DNA of 64,000 nt. It comes from Sphingopyxis sp. DBS4 (GTDB taxonomy: Bacteria; Pseudomonadota; Alphaproteobacteria; Sphingomonadales; Sphingomonadaceae). Positions 51,054 to 59,190 of this stretch are shown piece by piece. Each line of letters opens with the position of its first letter. Positions within the stretch are counted from its first letter, which is position 1. The notes beneath the pieces were generated by a model. The model saw only the letters and a program-made list of their open reading frames with translations, was not told where the DNA came from and made no database searches. Location: the NCBI RefSeq assembly GCF_024628865.1, contig NZ_CP102384.1, positions 2,243,001 to 2,307,000 of the forward strand, written 5' to 3'. The position numbers and the translations under genes are program-made.

Positions 51054-53324
51054 ATGGTTCGATTTGGCGCGCGGCGCATTTGGCTCGCTTCGGTTGCGGC
51101 GGTCGCGCTGCCTGCGACACCTTTATGGGCGCAGGACGCGAAGCCCGGCGCGGCGCCCACCGGCGACGAGATCATCGTCACCGCGACGCGGCGCGAGGAG
51201 CGATTGCAGGACGTCCCGCTGTCGGTGACCGCGGTTTCGGGGGAAAGCCTGGCGCAGTCGGGACTGAAGGAAGTCAGCGACATCCAGTATCTCGCCCCGA
51301 ACATCACCTTCTCCGCGACCAATCCCGTGTCGAACGGCGGCGGCTACCAGATCCGCGGCGTCGGCACCCAGACCTATGACAGCGGCGTCGAACAGACCGT
51401 CGGCCTGGTGATCGACGGGGTCGTCATCGGCCTGTCGCGCGACCCCGGCTCGACCGGCTTTGCCGACATCGAACGCATCGAAGTGCTGCGCGGCCCGCAG
51501 GGTACGCTGTTCGGTAAGAATTCGAGCGCCGGGGTGATCCAGGTCGTCACGAAAAAGCCGCGCATGGACGACGCCTCCTTTTCGCTCGATCTCAAATATG
51601 GCGAGCGGAACGACCGCGTCGTGCAGGCCAGCGCCAATATTCCGCTCGGCCAGACGATCGCCCTGCGCCTGTCGGGGTACAGCAACGGACAGGACGGCGC
51701 GATTCCCTATGTGCTGACGCCGGGGCGCGCGGTGGGCGACCGCCGCAACAACGGCATCCGCGCCAAGCTGCTCTGGGAACCGTCGGACAATCTCTCCTTC
51801 CTCCTGTCGGGCGAATATCAGACCGCGTTCGCGCGCGACGGCCAGATCATCCAGTCGCTCGGAACCAGCGCCCTGTTCAATTCGCAATTTGCCGGCTTTG
51901 CCGAAAAGCCGGGTCCGAACGTCTATAAAAGCTATATGGATGGCGACTGGACCGCGGACACTTCGCTCTACGCGGGTTCGCTCGAGATCAACGCCGGCAT
52001 CGGCGATCACACGCTGACCTCGATCACCGCCTACCGCAAGCTCAAGACGCTCCAGCTCTCCGACATCGACGCCTCGCCCGCGAACGTCTTCAACAACAGC
52101 GACGGCGGCGTCGACAGCCACCAGTTCACGCAGGAGCTTCGCCTCACCTCGCCCGGCGGCCAGCGCCTCGAATATGTGCTCGGCCTCTATTATTACCAGA
52201 CCGAGAACGGCGGCTACGCGACCCAATATGGCAATTATTACGGCCTGTTCGGGGTGCCTGTCGTGGTCGGCGGCGGCCGCCGCGACGCGACGAACAAGGT
52301 GCGCAGTCTCGCCGCCTTCGGCAATGTCACTTTCGCGCTGACCGACGCCGTCAAGCTGATCGGCGGACTACGCTACACCAACGACCGGAACCACGGGACG
52401 CTCGTCGTGTCGAAGCTGCCCTTCCCGGCCTACGCGCTCAGCACCCTGCCCGATTATGACGGCACGGTGAAGGCCGACAATGTGTCGGGCAAGGTCGGCG
52501 TGCAGTTCGAACCCAGCCGCGACCTGATGCTCTATGCAACCTGGTCGACGGGCTTCAAGGGCCCGGCGATCGACGGCACGGCGGGCATCATTCGCGAGGT
52601 CCGCCCCGAAACGGTGAAGAGCTGGGAAATCGGCCTCAAGAGCAGCTTTCTCGACGGGAAAGGCACTTTCAACATCGCCGCCTATTGGTCGAACTATCGC
52701 AATTTCCAGGCCCAGACCTTCGACATCACGATCACCCCGCCGGCCTTCTATCTGTCGAACGCCGGGCTGCTGCGCGCGCGCGGCATCGAGGTCGAAACGG
52801 GGTTTCGCGTGACCCCGGCGCTGCGCCTCTCGGCCAGCGGATCATATAATGACGCGACGTTCCGCGACTATGACGGGCAATGCTATCCGGGCCAGCCGAT
52901 GTCGCCGGTGGTCGGCGAGGGCTGCTACGTCCTTCCCGGCACGACGACGACCGTCGCCAATTATCGCGGTTTCCGCCTGCCCAACGCGCCGAAATGGTCG
53001 TATATCCTGCGCGCGGATTACAAGCAGGCGATCGGCGGCGACATGGCGATCGACGCCGCGGTCAATTGGGCGTGGCGCACGAAGACCCAGGCCGTGATCG
53101 GCGATCCGAAAGCCGAAATCCCCTCCTATGGCCTGCTCAACGGCACCATCGGATTCGGCGCGGCGGACGGCAGCTGGCGGGTCGGCCTCTATGCGCGCAA
53201 CCTGCTCGATAAGCGCTTCTACGCGCCCTATGCCGCGGGCGTGATCAATCCCGACGGCTATTCCAAGATCGTCATGCCCGAAGCGTTCAGAACCATCGGC
53301 GGCACGCTGAGCTTCCGCATCTAG
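51054..53324 (+). CDS. TonB-dependent outer-membrane receptor of the glycoside locus
   Basis: A 756 aa TBDT. Signal peptide ends ATPLWAQ; TonB-box-like EIIVTATRREERLQDVP; plug with YQIRGVG and IEVLRGPQGTLFGKNSSAG; barrel ends GGTLSFRI. Its promoter carries operator C, related to those of the GH1 and TIM-barrel genes, so it is the likely importer of the glycoside. No SusD-like partner is present, as expected for proteobacterial systems. It is the last accessory gene before bioA. Confidence 0.93.
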   Translation: MVRFGARRIWLASVAAVALPATPLWAQDAKPGAAPTGDEIIVTATRREERLQDVPLSVTAVSGESLAQSGLKEVSDIQYLAPNITFSATNPVSNGGGYQIRGVGTQTYDSGVEQTVGLVIDGVVIGLSRDPGSTGFADIERIEVLRGPQGTLFGKNSSAGVIQVVTKKPRMDDASFSLDLKYGERNDRVVQASANIPLGQTIALRLSGYSNGQDGAIPYVLTPGRAVGDRRNNGIRAKLLWEPSDNLSFLLSGEYQTAFARDGQIIQSLGTSALFNSQFAGFAEKPGPNVYKSYMDGDWTADTSLYAGSLEINAGIGDHTLTSITAYRKLKTLQLSDIDASPANVFNNSDGGVDSHQFTQELRLTSPGGQRLEYVLGLYYYQTENGGYATQYGNYYGLFGVPVVVGGGRRDATNKVRSLAAFGNVTFALTDAVKLIGGLRYTNDRNHGTLVVSKLPFPAYALSTLPDYDGTVKADNVSGKVGVQFEPSRDLMLYATWSTGFKGPAIDGTAGIIREVRPETVKSWEIGLKSSFLDGKGTFNIAAYWSNYRNFQAQTFDITITPPAFYLSNAGLLRARGIEVETGFRVTPALRLSASGSYNDATFRDYDGQCYPGQPMSPVVGEGCYVLPGTTTTVANYRGFRLPNAPKWSYILRADYKQAIGGDMAIDAAVNWAWRTKTQAVIGDPKAEIPSYGLLNGTIGFGAADGSWRVGLYARNLLDKRFYAPYAAGVINPDGYSKIVMPEAFRTIGGTLSFRI

Positions 53325-53355
53325 GGTTCGATCAACTCATTCGCCTCTCTTGAAT

Positions 53356-53383
53356 CGTCATCCCGGCCTTCGCCGGGATGACG
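53356..53383. repeat. Perfect REP-like palindrome, family C
   Basis: CGTCATCCCGGC and GCCGGGATGACG form a perfect 12-bp hairpin with loop CTTC. It lies right after the accessory block. It could end the TBDT transcript, though no T-run follows. Confidence 0.8.
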
Positions 53384-53468
53384 AACGATAAAATCCTGCC
53401 ATGGGGTGGCATTCGTCCGGCAAGGCTGCCACTGGGTTCGTCTTTCGCGGGAAGGACGAACGCAGACG

Positions 53469-54731
53469 ATGACGCTAACCCACCCGTCCCCCATCTGGCA
53501 CCCTTTCACCCAGCACGGCCTCGGCGAGCCGATCCCGCTGATCGCCCGCGGCGAGGGCGCGCGGCTCTACGGCACCGACGGCCGATACTGGATCGACGCC
53601 ATCTCGAGCTGGTGGGTCACTACCCATGGCCACGCCCACCCGCGCATCATGGCCGCGATCCGCGACCAGTCGGAAAAGCTCGACCAGCTCATCTTCGCGG
53701 GCTGGACCCACGAACCCGCCGAAACCCTCGCCGCCGAACTGATCCGCATCACCCCCGATCCGCTCACCCGCGTCTTCTTTTCGGACTCGGGCTCGACCAG
53801 CGTCGAGGTCGCGCTCAAGATGGCGCTCGGCTATTGGTTCAACATCGGCGAGGACCGCAGCCGCATCCTGGTGATGGAGCACAGCTATCACGGCGACACG
53901 ATCGGCGCGATGTCGGTCGGCGAGCGCGGCGTCTACAACCGCGCGTGGCAGCCCTTGCTGTTCGACGTCGGCACCATCCCCTTCCCGCACGAGGGGCAGG
54001 AGCAGGCGGCCTTCGATGCGCTCGAAGCCGCTTGTGCACAGAAACCCGCCGCCTTCATCGTCGAACCCTTGATCCTCGGCGCCGGGGGCATGCTGATCTA
54101 TCCCGCGTGGGTGCTCGCCGAAATGCGCGCGATCTGCGCGCGCCACGGCGTCCTCTTCATCGCCGACGAGGTGATGACCGGCTGGGGCCGCACCGGCACG
54201 CGCTTCGCCTGCGATCAGGCGGGGGTGATCCCCGATATCGTCTGCCTGTCGAAGGGGCTGACCGGCGGCGCGATCCCGCTCGCGGTGACCTTGTGCAGCG
54301 AGCCGATCTTCGCCGCGCATCTCTCGACCGACCGCGCGAAGACCTTCTATCATTCGAGCAGCTACACCGCAAACCCGATCGCCTGCGCCGCCGCGGTCGC
54401 CAATCTCGACATCTGGCGCGACGAGCCGGTCCAGCAACGCATCGACGCCCTCGCCGACGCGCAGGCCGCGCACCTCGGCATGCTCGCCTCCGACCCGCGC
54501 GTCGCCAGTCCCCGCCGCCTCGGCACCATCGCCGCCTTCGACATCGTCGCTCCCGATTCGGGCTATCTCTCGGCCCTCGCTCCCCGCCTGATCGCCCATT
54601 ACCGCGACCGCGGCGTCCTCCTCCGCCCGCTCGGCAACACCGTCTACGTCATGCCCCCCTATGGCATCGTGCCCGATGAACTGGCGCAGGTGTGGGGGGC
54701 GATCGCGACATCGCTCGACGATCTCCGATAG
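53469..54731 (+). CDS. bioA: Adenosylmethionine-8-amino-7-oxononanoate aminotransferase
   Basis: A 420 aa class-III PLP aminotransferase that converts KAPA to DAPA in biotin synthesis, with S-adenosylmethionine as the usual amino donor. IWHPFTQH at the N-terminus and SSWWVTTHGHAHPRI are BioA signatures, FIADEVMTGWGRTG is the PLP aspartate region, and the PLP lysine is in CLSKGLTGGAIPL. ATG 53469 is chosen because the family N-terminus starts there. Its partner genes bioF and bioD are at 6210-7951. The 45 kb between them has no biotin gene. Confidence 0.94.
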   Translation: MTLTHPSPIWHPFTQHGLGEPIPLIARGEGARLYGTDGRYWIDAISSWWVTTHGHAHPRIMAAIRDQSEKLDQLIFAGWTHEPAETLAAELIRITPDPLTRVFFSDSGSTSVEVALKMALGYWFNIGEDRSRILVMEHSYHGDTIGAMSVGERGVYNRAWQPLLFDVGTIPFPHEGQEQAAFDALEAACAQKPAAFIVEPLILGAGGMLIYPAWVLAEMRAICARHGVLFIADEVMTGWGRTGTRFACDQAGVIPDIVCLSKGLTGGAIPLAVTLCSEPIFAAHLSTDRAKTFYHSSSYTANPIACAAAVANLDIWRDEPVQQRIDALADAQAAHLGMLASDPRVASPRRLGTIAAFDIVAPDSGYLSALAPRLIAHYRDRGVLLRPLGNTVYVMPPYGIVPDELAQVWGAIATSLDDLR

Positions 54732-54750
54732 CGCTGCCCCCATTTTCTTT

Positions 54751-54837
54751 CGTCACCCCGGACTTGATCCGGGGTCCCGCTACCCGGATATGCCAAGCAC
54801 CGAAAAAGCGGGATTCCGGGTCAAGCCCGGAATGACG
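54751..54837. repeat. REP-like paired palindrome, family A (after bioA)
   Basis: Left arm CGTCACCCCGGACTTGATCC matches the copy at 4220-4306 base for base over 20 bases; the right arm ends GGGTCAAGCCCGGAATGACG. The arms form an imperfect inverted repeat of about 30 bp. Confidence 0.8.
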
Positions 54838-54932
54838 AAGCGGGAATGTCTACCGATGCCCCCAATTCGGCTGAGGTTCATCTTCGCGGCCTATACCGGC
54901 CCGCAGGGGATGGTCGTCAGGGAATGCACGCG

Positions 54933-55367
54933 ATGAAAAGACCCACCCCGTTTTGGCTTCTCCTCCTCGCTCTCGCCGCGCCGGCGCACGCGCAGGACGA
55001 GGATCTGGCCCAGACCGGCTCTCCTCCCGAACGCGTGTCGGTTCTCTATACCTATGGCAACGAACCCTGCCCCGAACCGAAGGAGGACGAGATCGTCGTC
55101 TGCGCGCAGCAGCCCGAATCCGACCGCTATCGCGTCCCCAAGGCGCTGCGCCACAAGGAAGAGGATACTTCGGTCGGCGGCGGCTCCTGGGCTTCGGCGG
55201 TCGAGGGCAATAGCTACGGGGCCGCCGCGGCGAGCCGCCCGAACAGTTGCTCGCCAGTCGGCAGCTACGGCTACACCGGCTGCACCGCCGCCGCGCTCCG
55301 CCAATGGTTCGCCGAACGCCGCGCGATGGGCGCCGCGAAAAACGGCGCCGCCGCCGCACAGAATTGA
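54933..55367 (+). CDS. Small exported protein of unknown function
   Basis: A 144 aa protein with a clear signal peptide (MKRPTPFWLLLLALAAPAHA). The mature part is polar, with CPEPKEDEIVVCAQQPESDRYRVP, a motif seen in many small sphingomonad secreted proteins, and a second Cys pair in NSCSPVGSYGYTGC. The four Cys may form two disulfides. AGGGA precedes ATG 54933; a longer in-frame start at 54846 would lack the signal peptide. Function unknown. It sits between bioA and the YceI gene on the same strand. Confidence 0.78.
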   Translation: MKRPTPFWLLLLALAAPAHAQDEDLAQTGSPPERVSVLYTYGNEPCPEPKEDEIVVCAQQPESDRYRVPKALRHKEEDTSVGGGSWASAVEGNSYGAAAASRPNSCSPVGSYGYTGCTAAALRQWFAERRAMGAAKNGAAAAQN

Positions 55368-55422
55368 CGCTGCCCCTGTCATTCGCCTAGCCTGCGCCTC
55401 CCCCAAGACAGGAGGTTCCCCC

Positions 55423-56061
55423 ATGCGCCGCTTCGCTCCCCTCGCCGCTATCCTGCTCGCCGCGATCGCGGTGCCCGCCGTCATCGCCCAGCCGCCCGCG
55501 AGCGCGCCCGGCGCCCCAGACCGGAGCCGCGTCACCGCGGGCACCTATGCCGCCGATCCCAACCACACGATGGTCGTCTGGAAACTCGATCACCTCGGCT
55601 TCAGCAACTACACCGGCATTTTCGGCGACGTCACCGGCACGCTCGTCCTCGATCCCGCCAAGCCCGCGGCGGCCAAGGTCGACGTGACGATCCCGATCGC
55701 CAAGGTCACCACCGCGAGCGCGGGCCTCACCGCCCACCTGCTCCGCCCCGGCAAGGACGGCGCCAAGCCCGATTTCTTCGGCCCCGCCCCCGCCGACGCC
55801 CGCTTCGTCTCGACCCGCGTCGTCCTCGATGACGACGGCGACGAGGCAAAGGTCACCGGCGACCTCACCCTCAACGGCATCACCCGCCCGGTGACGCTCG
55901 ACGTCGATTTCCACGGCGCCGGCGCGATGGGCGGCAAGCAGACCGTCGGCTTCGAAGCCGAAGCGACGATCCGCCGCAGCGACTTCGGCCTCGGCTTCGG
56001 CGTCCCGATGGTCGGCGACGAAGTCGAACTCGAAATCCACGCGGCATTCGAGAAACAATAA
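55423..56061 (+). CDS. YceI-family periplasmic lipid-binding protein
   Basis: A 212 aa protein. A signal peptide (about 23 residues, ending PAVIAQ) precedes a YceI lipocalin-like barrel: YAADPNHTMVVWKLDHLGFSN, GDLTLNGITRPVTLDVDF and IRRSDFGLGFGVPMVGDEVELEIHAAF. Members bind polyprenoid chains in the periplasm. AGGAGG lies 6 bases before ATG 55423, a strong ribosome site. A repeat follows the gene. Confidence 0.93.
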   Translation: MRRFAPLAAILLAAIAVPAVIAQPPASAPGAPDRSRVTAGTYAADPNHTMVVWKLDHLGFSNYTGIFGDVTGTLVLDPAKPAAAKVDVTIPIAKVTTASAGLTAHLLRPGKDGAKPDFFGPAPADARFVSTRVVLDDDGDEAKVTGDLTLNGITRPVTLDVDFHGAGAMGGKQTVGFEAEATIRRSDFGLGFGVPMVGDEVELEIHAAFEKQ

Positions 56062-56073
56062 GGCCACAAACCT

Positions 56074-56149
56074 CTCGTCATTCCCGCGCAAGCGGGAACC
56101 CAGCGAGCGAACGGTGCATCTGGGTTCCCGCTTTCGCGGGAATGATGAG
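56074..56149. repeat. REP-like paired palindrome, family D
   Basis: CTCGTCATTCCCGCGCAAGC...GGGAACCCAGCG and CTGGGTTCCCGCTTTCGCGG...AATGATGAG form an imperfect inverted repeat of about 30 bp per arm, just after the YceI gene. Confidence 0.78.
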
Positions 56150-56228
56150 GGTGGATGTCGCACCCATCCCACGAAATTTCCGCACCTCCCCCTTGCATCG
56201 CAGGGCATTTTGCATCATGGGGTCGGCC

Positions 56229-56279
56229 ATGCGCGGCAACGCCCTTCTTCTTCTGCGACTTACACGCCCTTGGGCGTGA
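56229..56279 (+). CDS. leuL: leuA leader peptide
   Basis: A 16-codon ORF encoding MRGNALLLLRLTRPWA, with four consecutive Leu codons (CTT CTT CTT CTG) and a fifth two codons later. It ends 83 bases before leuA. Such Leu runs are the control codons of leucine attenuators. The stop lies at the end of a small hairpin CACGCCC/GGGCGTG (56263-56278). The short length leaves some doubt that it is translated, but the Leu run before leuA is unlikely to be chance. Confidence 0.7.
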   Translation: MRGNALLLLRLTRPWA

Positions 56280-56360
56280 CACTGGCTGCGCGCTAGTCGC
56301 GGCCACCCGCTCAAGGGTCCGATCGACACAGCATAGCAACCGACAGCAGAAGAAGTTTTT
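56244..56360 (+). promoter_or_regulatory. leuA attenuator region
   Basis: GCAGAAGAAG (56346-56355), followed at once by TTTTT (56356-56360), is exactly complementary to CTTCTTCTGC (56247-56256), which is the Leu-codon run of the leader peptide. A further imperfect hairpin (TGGC.GCG/CGC.GCCA, about 56283-56305) lies between them. A ribosome stalled on Leu codons would stop this pairing and so favour leuA expression, either by preventing termination or by freeing the purine-rich ribosome site. The mechanism is inference. Confidence 0.55.
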
Positions 56361-56362
56361 CC

Positions 56363-58033
56363 ATGACCATGCTCCGCGACCCCTCGGTCAAATATTCGGC
56401 CTTCCCGCAGGTTCCGCTGACGAACCGCGAATGGCCCTCCCGCGTCACCACGAGCGCGCCGATCTGGCTCTCCACCGACCTGCGCGACGGCAACCAGTCG
56501 CTGATCGACCCGATGGACGCCGAAAAGAAGACCCGCTTCTTCGACCTGCTCGTCAAGAGCGGGTTCAAGGAGATCGAGGTCGGCTTCCCCGCCAGCGGCG
56601 CGACCGATTTCGACTATATCCAGAACCTCGTCCGCTCGGGCCGCATCCCCGACGACGTCACGCCGCAGGTGCTGACGCAGAGCCGCGCCGACCTGATCCG
56701 CACCAGCTTCGACAGCCTCGCGGGCGCAAAGACCGCGATCGTCCACGTCTACAACGCGGTCAGCCCCGCGTGGCGCAAGATCGTCTTCGGCATGGAGATG
56801 GACGAGATCAAGGCGATCGCGATCGAGGGCGCGAAGCAGCTCCGCGACAATGCCGCGCGCCTCCCGCAAACGAACTGGCGCTTCGAATACAGCCCCGAAA
56901 CCTTCTCGACCGCCGAGCTCGATTTCAGCATCGCCTGCTGCGAAGCGGTGATGGACATCCTCCAGCCGACCGCCGAAAACCCGATCATCCTCAACCTGCC
57001 CGCGACGGTCGAGGCGGCGACGCCGAACATCTACGCCGACCAGATCGAATATTTCGGCAAGAACCTGCCGAACCGCGACCGCGCGATCATATCCTTGCAC
57101 ACCCACAACGACCGCGGCACCGGCGTCGCGGCGGCCGAACTCGGCCTGCTCGCGGGCGCCGACCGCGTCGAGGGCTGCCTGTTCGGCAATGGCGAGCGCA
57201 CCGGCAACACCTGCCTCGTCACCGTCGCGCTCAACATGTACACGCAGGGCGTCGACCCCGAACTCGACTTCTCGAACATCGACGAGGTCATCCAGACGGT
57301 CGAATATTGCAACAATTTGCCCGTCCACCCACGCCACCCCTATGGCGGCGAGCTGGTCTACACCGCTTTCTCGGGCAGCCATCAGGACGCGATCAAGAAA
57401 GGCTTCGCCGCGCGCGAACGCCAGAATGACGAAAAATGGGAAGTCCCCTACCTCCCGATCGACCCCGCCGATTTAGGCCGCAGCTACGAAGCGGTGATCC
57501 GCGTCAACAGCCAGTCGGGCAAGGGCGGCGTCGCGTGGGTGCTCGAACAGGACAAGGGCCTGAAACTGCCCAAGAAAATGCAGGCGAGCTTCAGCCACGT
57601 CGTCCAGGCTGTCGCCGACGAAACGAGCCGCGAACTCGGCGCCGACGACATCTGGCAGGCGTTCGAGCGCACCTATCTCGCCAGCGAAGCCAAGCGCTTC
57701 CAACTCGTCGACTGGGCCGAAACGCATAGCGGCGCCGACCGCATCTTCGCCGGCAAGCTCACCATCGACGGCACCGAACGCAGCGTCAGCGGCCGCGGCA
57801 ACGGCCTGATGTCGAGCGTCGTCGCCGCCCTCGCCGAGAGCGGCGGCCCGCTGCTCGACATCGTCGACTATAGCGAGCACGCGATCGGCCAGGGCAGCAA
57901 CGTGCAGGCCGCAGCCTATGTCGAATGCCGCACGGCGGACGGGAAAAGCCTGTTCGGCTGCGGACTGGATACGGACGTGGCGACGGCGAGTGTGCGGGCG
58001 ATTTTGTCGGCGGCGAACGGGGCTGAGGGATGA
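56363..58033 (+). CDS. leuA: 2-isopropylmalate synthase
   Basis: First committed enzyme of leucine synthesis; condenses acetyl-CoA with 2-ketoisovalerate. The 556 aa protein is of the longer yeast/actinobacterial-like type: LSTDLRDGNQSLIDPMD (catalytic Arg-Asp), metal His pair in LHTHNDRGTG, GCLFGNGERTGN, and HPYGGELVYTAFSGSHQDAI. The C-terminal regulatory domain (about residues 425-556) mediates leucine feedback. ATG 56363 follows AGAAG and a T-run. The Leu leader peptide upstream predicts a second control by charged tRNA-Leu. The product of the ilvBNC genes upstream feeds this step. Confidence 0.95.
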   Translation: MTMLRDPSVKYSAFPQVPLTNREWPSRVTTSAPIWLSTDLRDGNQSLIDPMDAEKKTRFFDLLVKSGFKEIEVGFPASGATDFDYIQNLVRSGRIPDDVTPQVLTQSRADLIRTSFDSLAGAKTAIVHVYNAVSPAWRKIVFGMEMDEIKAIAIEGAKQLRDNAARLPQTNWRFEYSPETFSTAELDFSIACCEAVMDILQPTAENPIILNLPATVEAATPNIYADQIEYFGKNLPNRDRAIISLHTHNDRGTGVAAAELGLLAGADRVEGCLFGNGERTGNTCLVTVALNMYTQGVDPELDFSNIDEVIQTVEYCNNLPVHPRHPYGGELVYTAFSGSHQDAIKKGFAARERQNDEKWEVPYLPIDPADLGRSYEAVIRVNSQSGKGGVAWVLEQDKGLKLPKKMQASFSHVVQAVADETSRELGADDIWQAFERTYLASEAKRFQLVDWAETHSGADRIFAGKLTIDGTERSVSGRGNGLMSSVVAALAESGGPLLDIVDYSEHAIGQGSNVQAAAYVECRTADGKSLFGCGLDTDVATASVRAILSAANGAEG

Positions 58034-58071
58034 CGTTGGCGCAAAACCGTGATCCAGCCGTCAGCAGTTCT

Positions 58072-59187
58072 CTATCCCTCTAGCGCTTCTCGCACTTTCA
58101 GCCCTCTAAATTCGCGCTGAGCTTTTCCGTTCACTGCCTCGCGTGCGGCCAACGCGTAGTCGCTAGACAGGTTTGCCGCAAAAGCATTGAGCTTGTCAGC
58201 GGAGACCTGCGGCGATTGAGCGCGGAGTGCGGGCACTCGGCCTAATTCCGCTACAATAGAAAAGAAATTTGCCTTGTTCCACCAAATCGAATTTTCAGCG
58301 AAATTCATTTCGTCTATATATTCAGCAGTTTCATTAACCTGTTTCAAAATCTCTTCTTTTTCCGGAAAATTGTCCGATCTGTCTTCTAAAAACATCCGAA
58401 CCCTATCATTCCTATTGTAGTATCCAGTGAGATAAGTGCTCATGACGTTCAGCACGAACATGAGAGGCACCTTTCGATCAAACTCGAACGGTGTGAATAC
58501 CGGATTTCGTCTTATTAAATTGGAAAATGGTCCTTCTGCCTGTTGTACGATCCATGCCCATGTCGCATCATCAATCCCAGGATCGCGGCTAAAAACGTTC
58601 TCGGCAATTGGATTGGCCGCGTCAACGTTGACAACACCCTCCAACTCTTCAATCGCCGGCACGTCTTTAAGGATTTCCCCTGCCAGAGCACGGGCAACCA
58701 GAAGAAACTCTGATGCAGAATATTCAGAAGCAAGTTTTTCAATAGCGGAAAGAGCGTAGTAAGTTCTATTCAAACGATGAAAAACATCTTTCAATCGCTC
58801 ATCACCGGCATCAAGATCAAAGTCAATAACTGCAACCTCGTATTTTAGAAACTCTTCTTTTTTCTTAGGGTCTAATTCTTTAAATAACTTGCCACCTACA
58901 TCAAGCTTCCCATCGATAAAATCGCGGATAGCATTCAACCTCTGCTGACCATCTACGACGGCTTGACTCGCCGTCATGTTCTCGACGTCAATCGGTCCGC
59001 GAGCCAGGAATATCTGAGGAAACGGATACCCCTTTAAGATGGTGTCGATGAAGTCTCTCCGATGAGCATCTCGCCAAACCAAATTTCTTTGGAAGTACGG
59101 AGACAGTGTCAAAGAAGCATTCTTCATCGCTGCCGCCAAATCAACGATCTCTCTAGACCTAACAGTATATTTCAATTCGTTCTGCAT
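58072..59187 (-). CDS. DUF262-domain protein (GmrS-like)
   Basis: A 371 aa protein. The DUF262 (GmrSD N-terminal, ParB/sulfiredoxin-like) domain is marked by SPYFQRNLVWRDAHRRDFIDTIL near residue 30 and the nucleotide-site motif VDGQQRLNAIRDF near residue 80. There is no DUF1524 HNH nuclease domain; the C-terminal half is helical. DUF262 proteins occur in type IV restriction (GmrSD) and other defence modules. The gene is clearly AT-richer than its surroundings. It starts 3 bases after the nucleotidyltransferase-like gene, so the two form a cassette. A defence role is inference. Confidence 0.83.
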   Translation of the reverse strand: MQNELKYTVRSREIVDLAAAMKNASLTLSPYFQRNLVWRDAHRRDFIDTILKGYPFPQIFLARGPIDVENMTASQAVVDGQQRLNAIRDFIDGKLDVGGKLFKELDPKKKEEFLKYEVAVIDFDLDAGDERLKDVFHRLNRTYYALSAIEKLASEYSASEFLLVARALAGEILKDVPAIEELEGVVNVDAANPIAENVFSRDPGIDDATWAWIVQQAEGPFSNLIRRNPVFTPFEFDRKVPLMFVLNVMSTYLTGYYNRNDRVRMFLEDRSDNFPEKEEILKQVNETAEYIDEMNFAENSIWWNKANFFSIVAELGRVPALRAQSPQVSADKLNAFAANLSSDYALAAREAVNGKAQREFRGLKVREALEG

Positions 59188-59190
59188 CTC

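Noticed and set aside
7940..53500. Integrase, transposase, tRNA or att-like direct repeats at the ends of the accessory block
   Set aside because: None could be recognised at either edge, so the block cannot be called an integrative element from this sequence.
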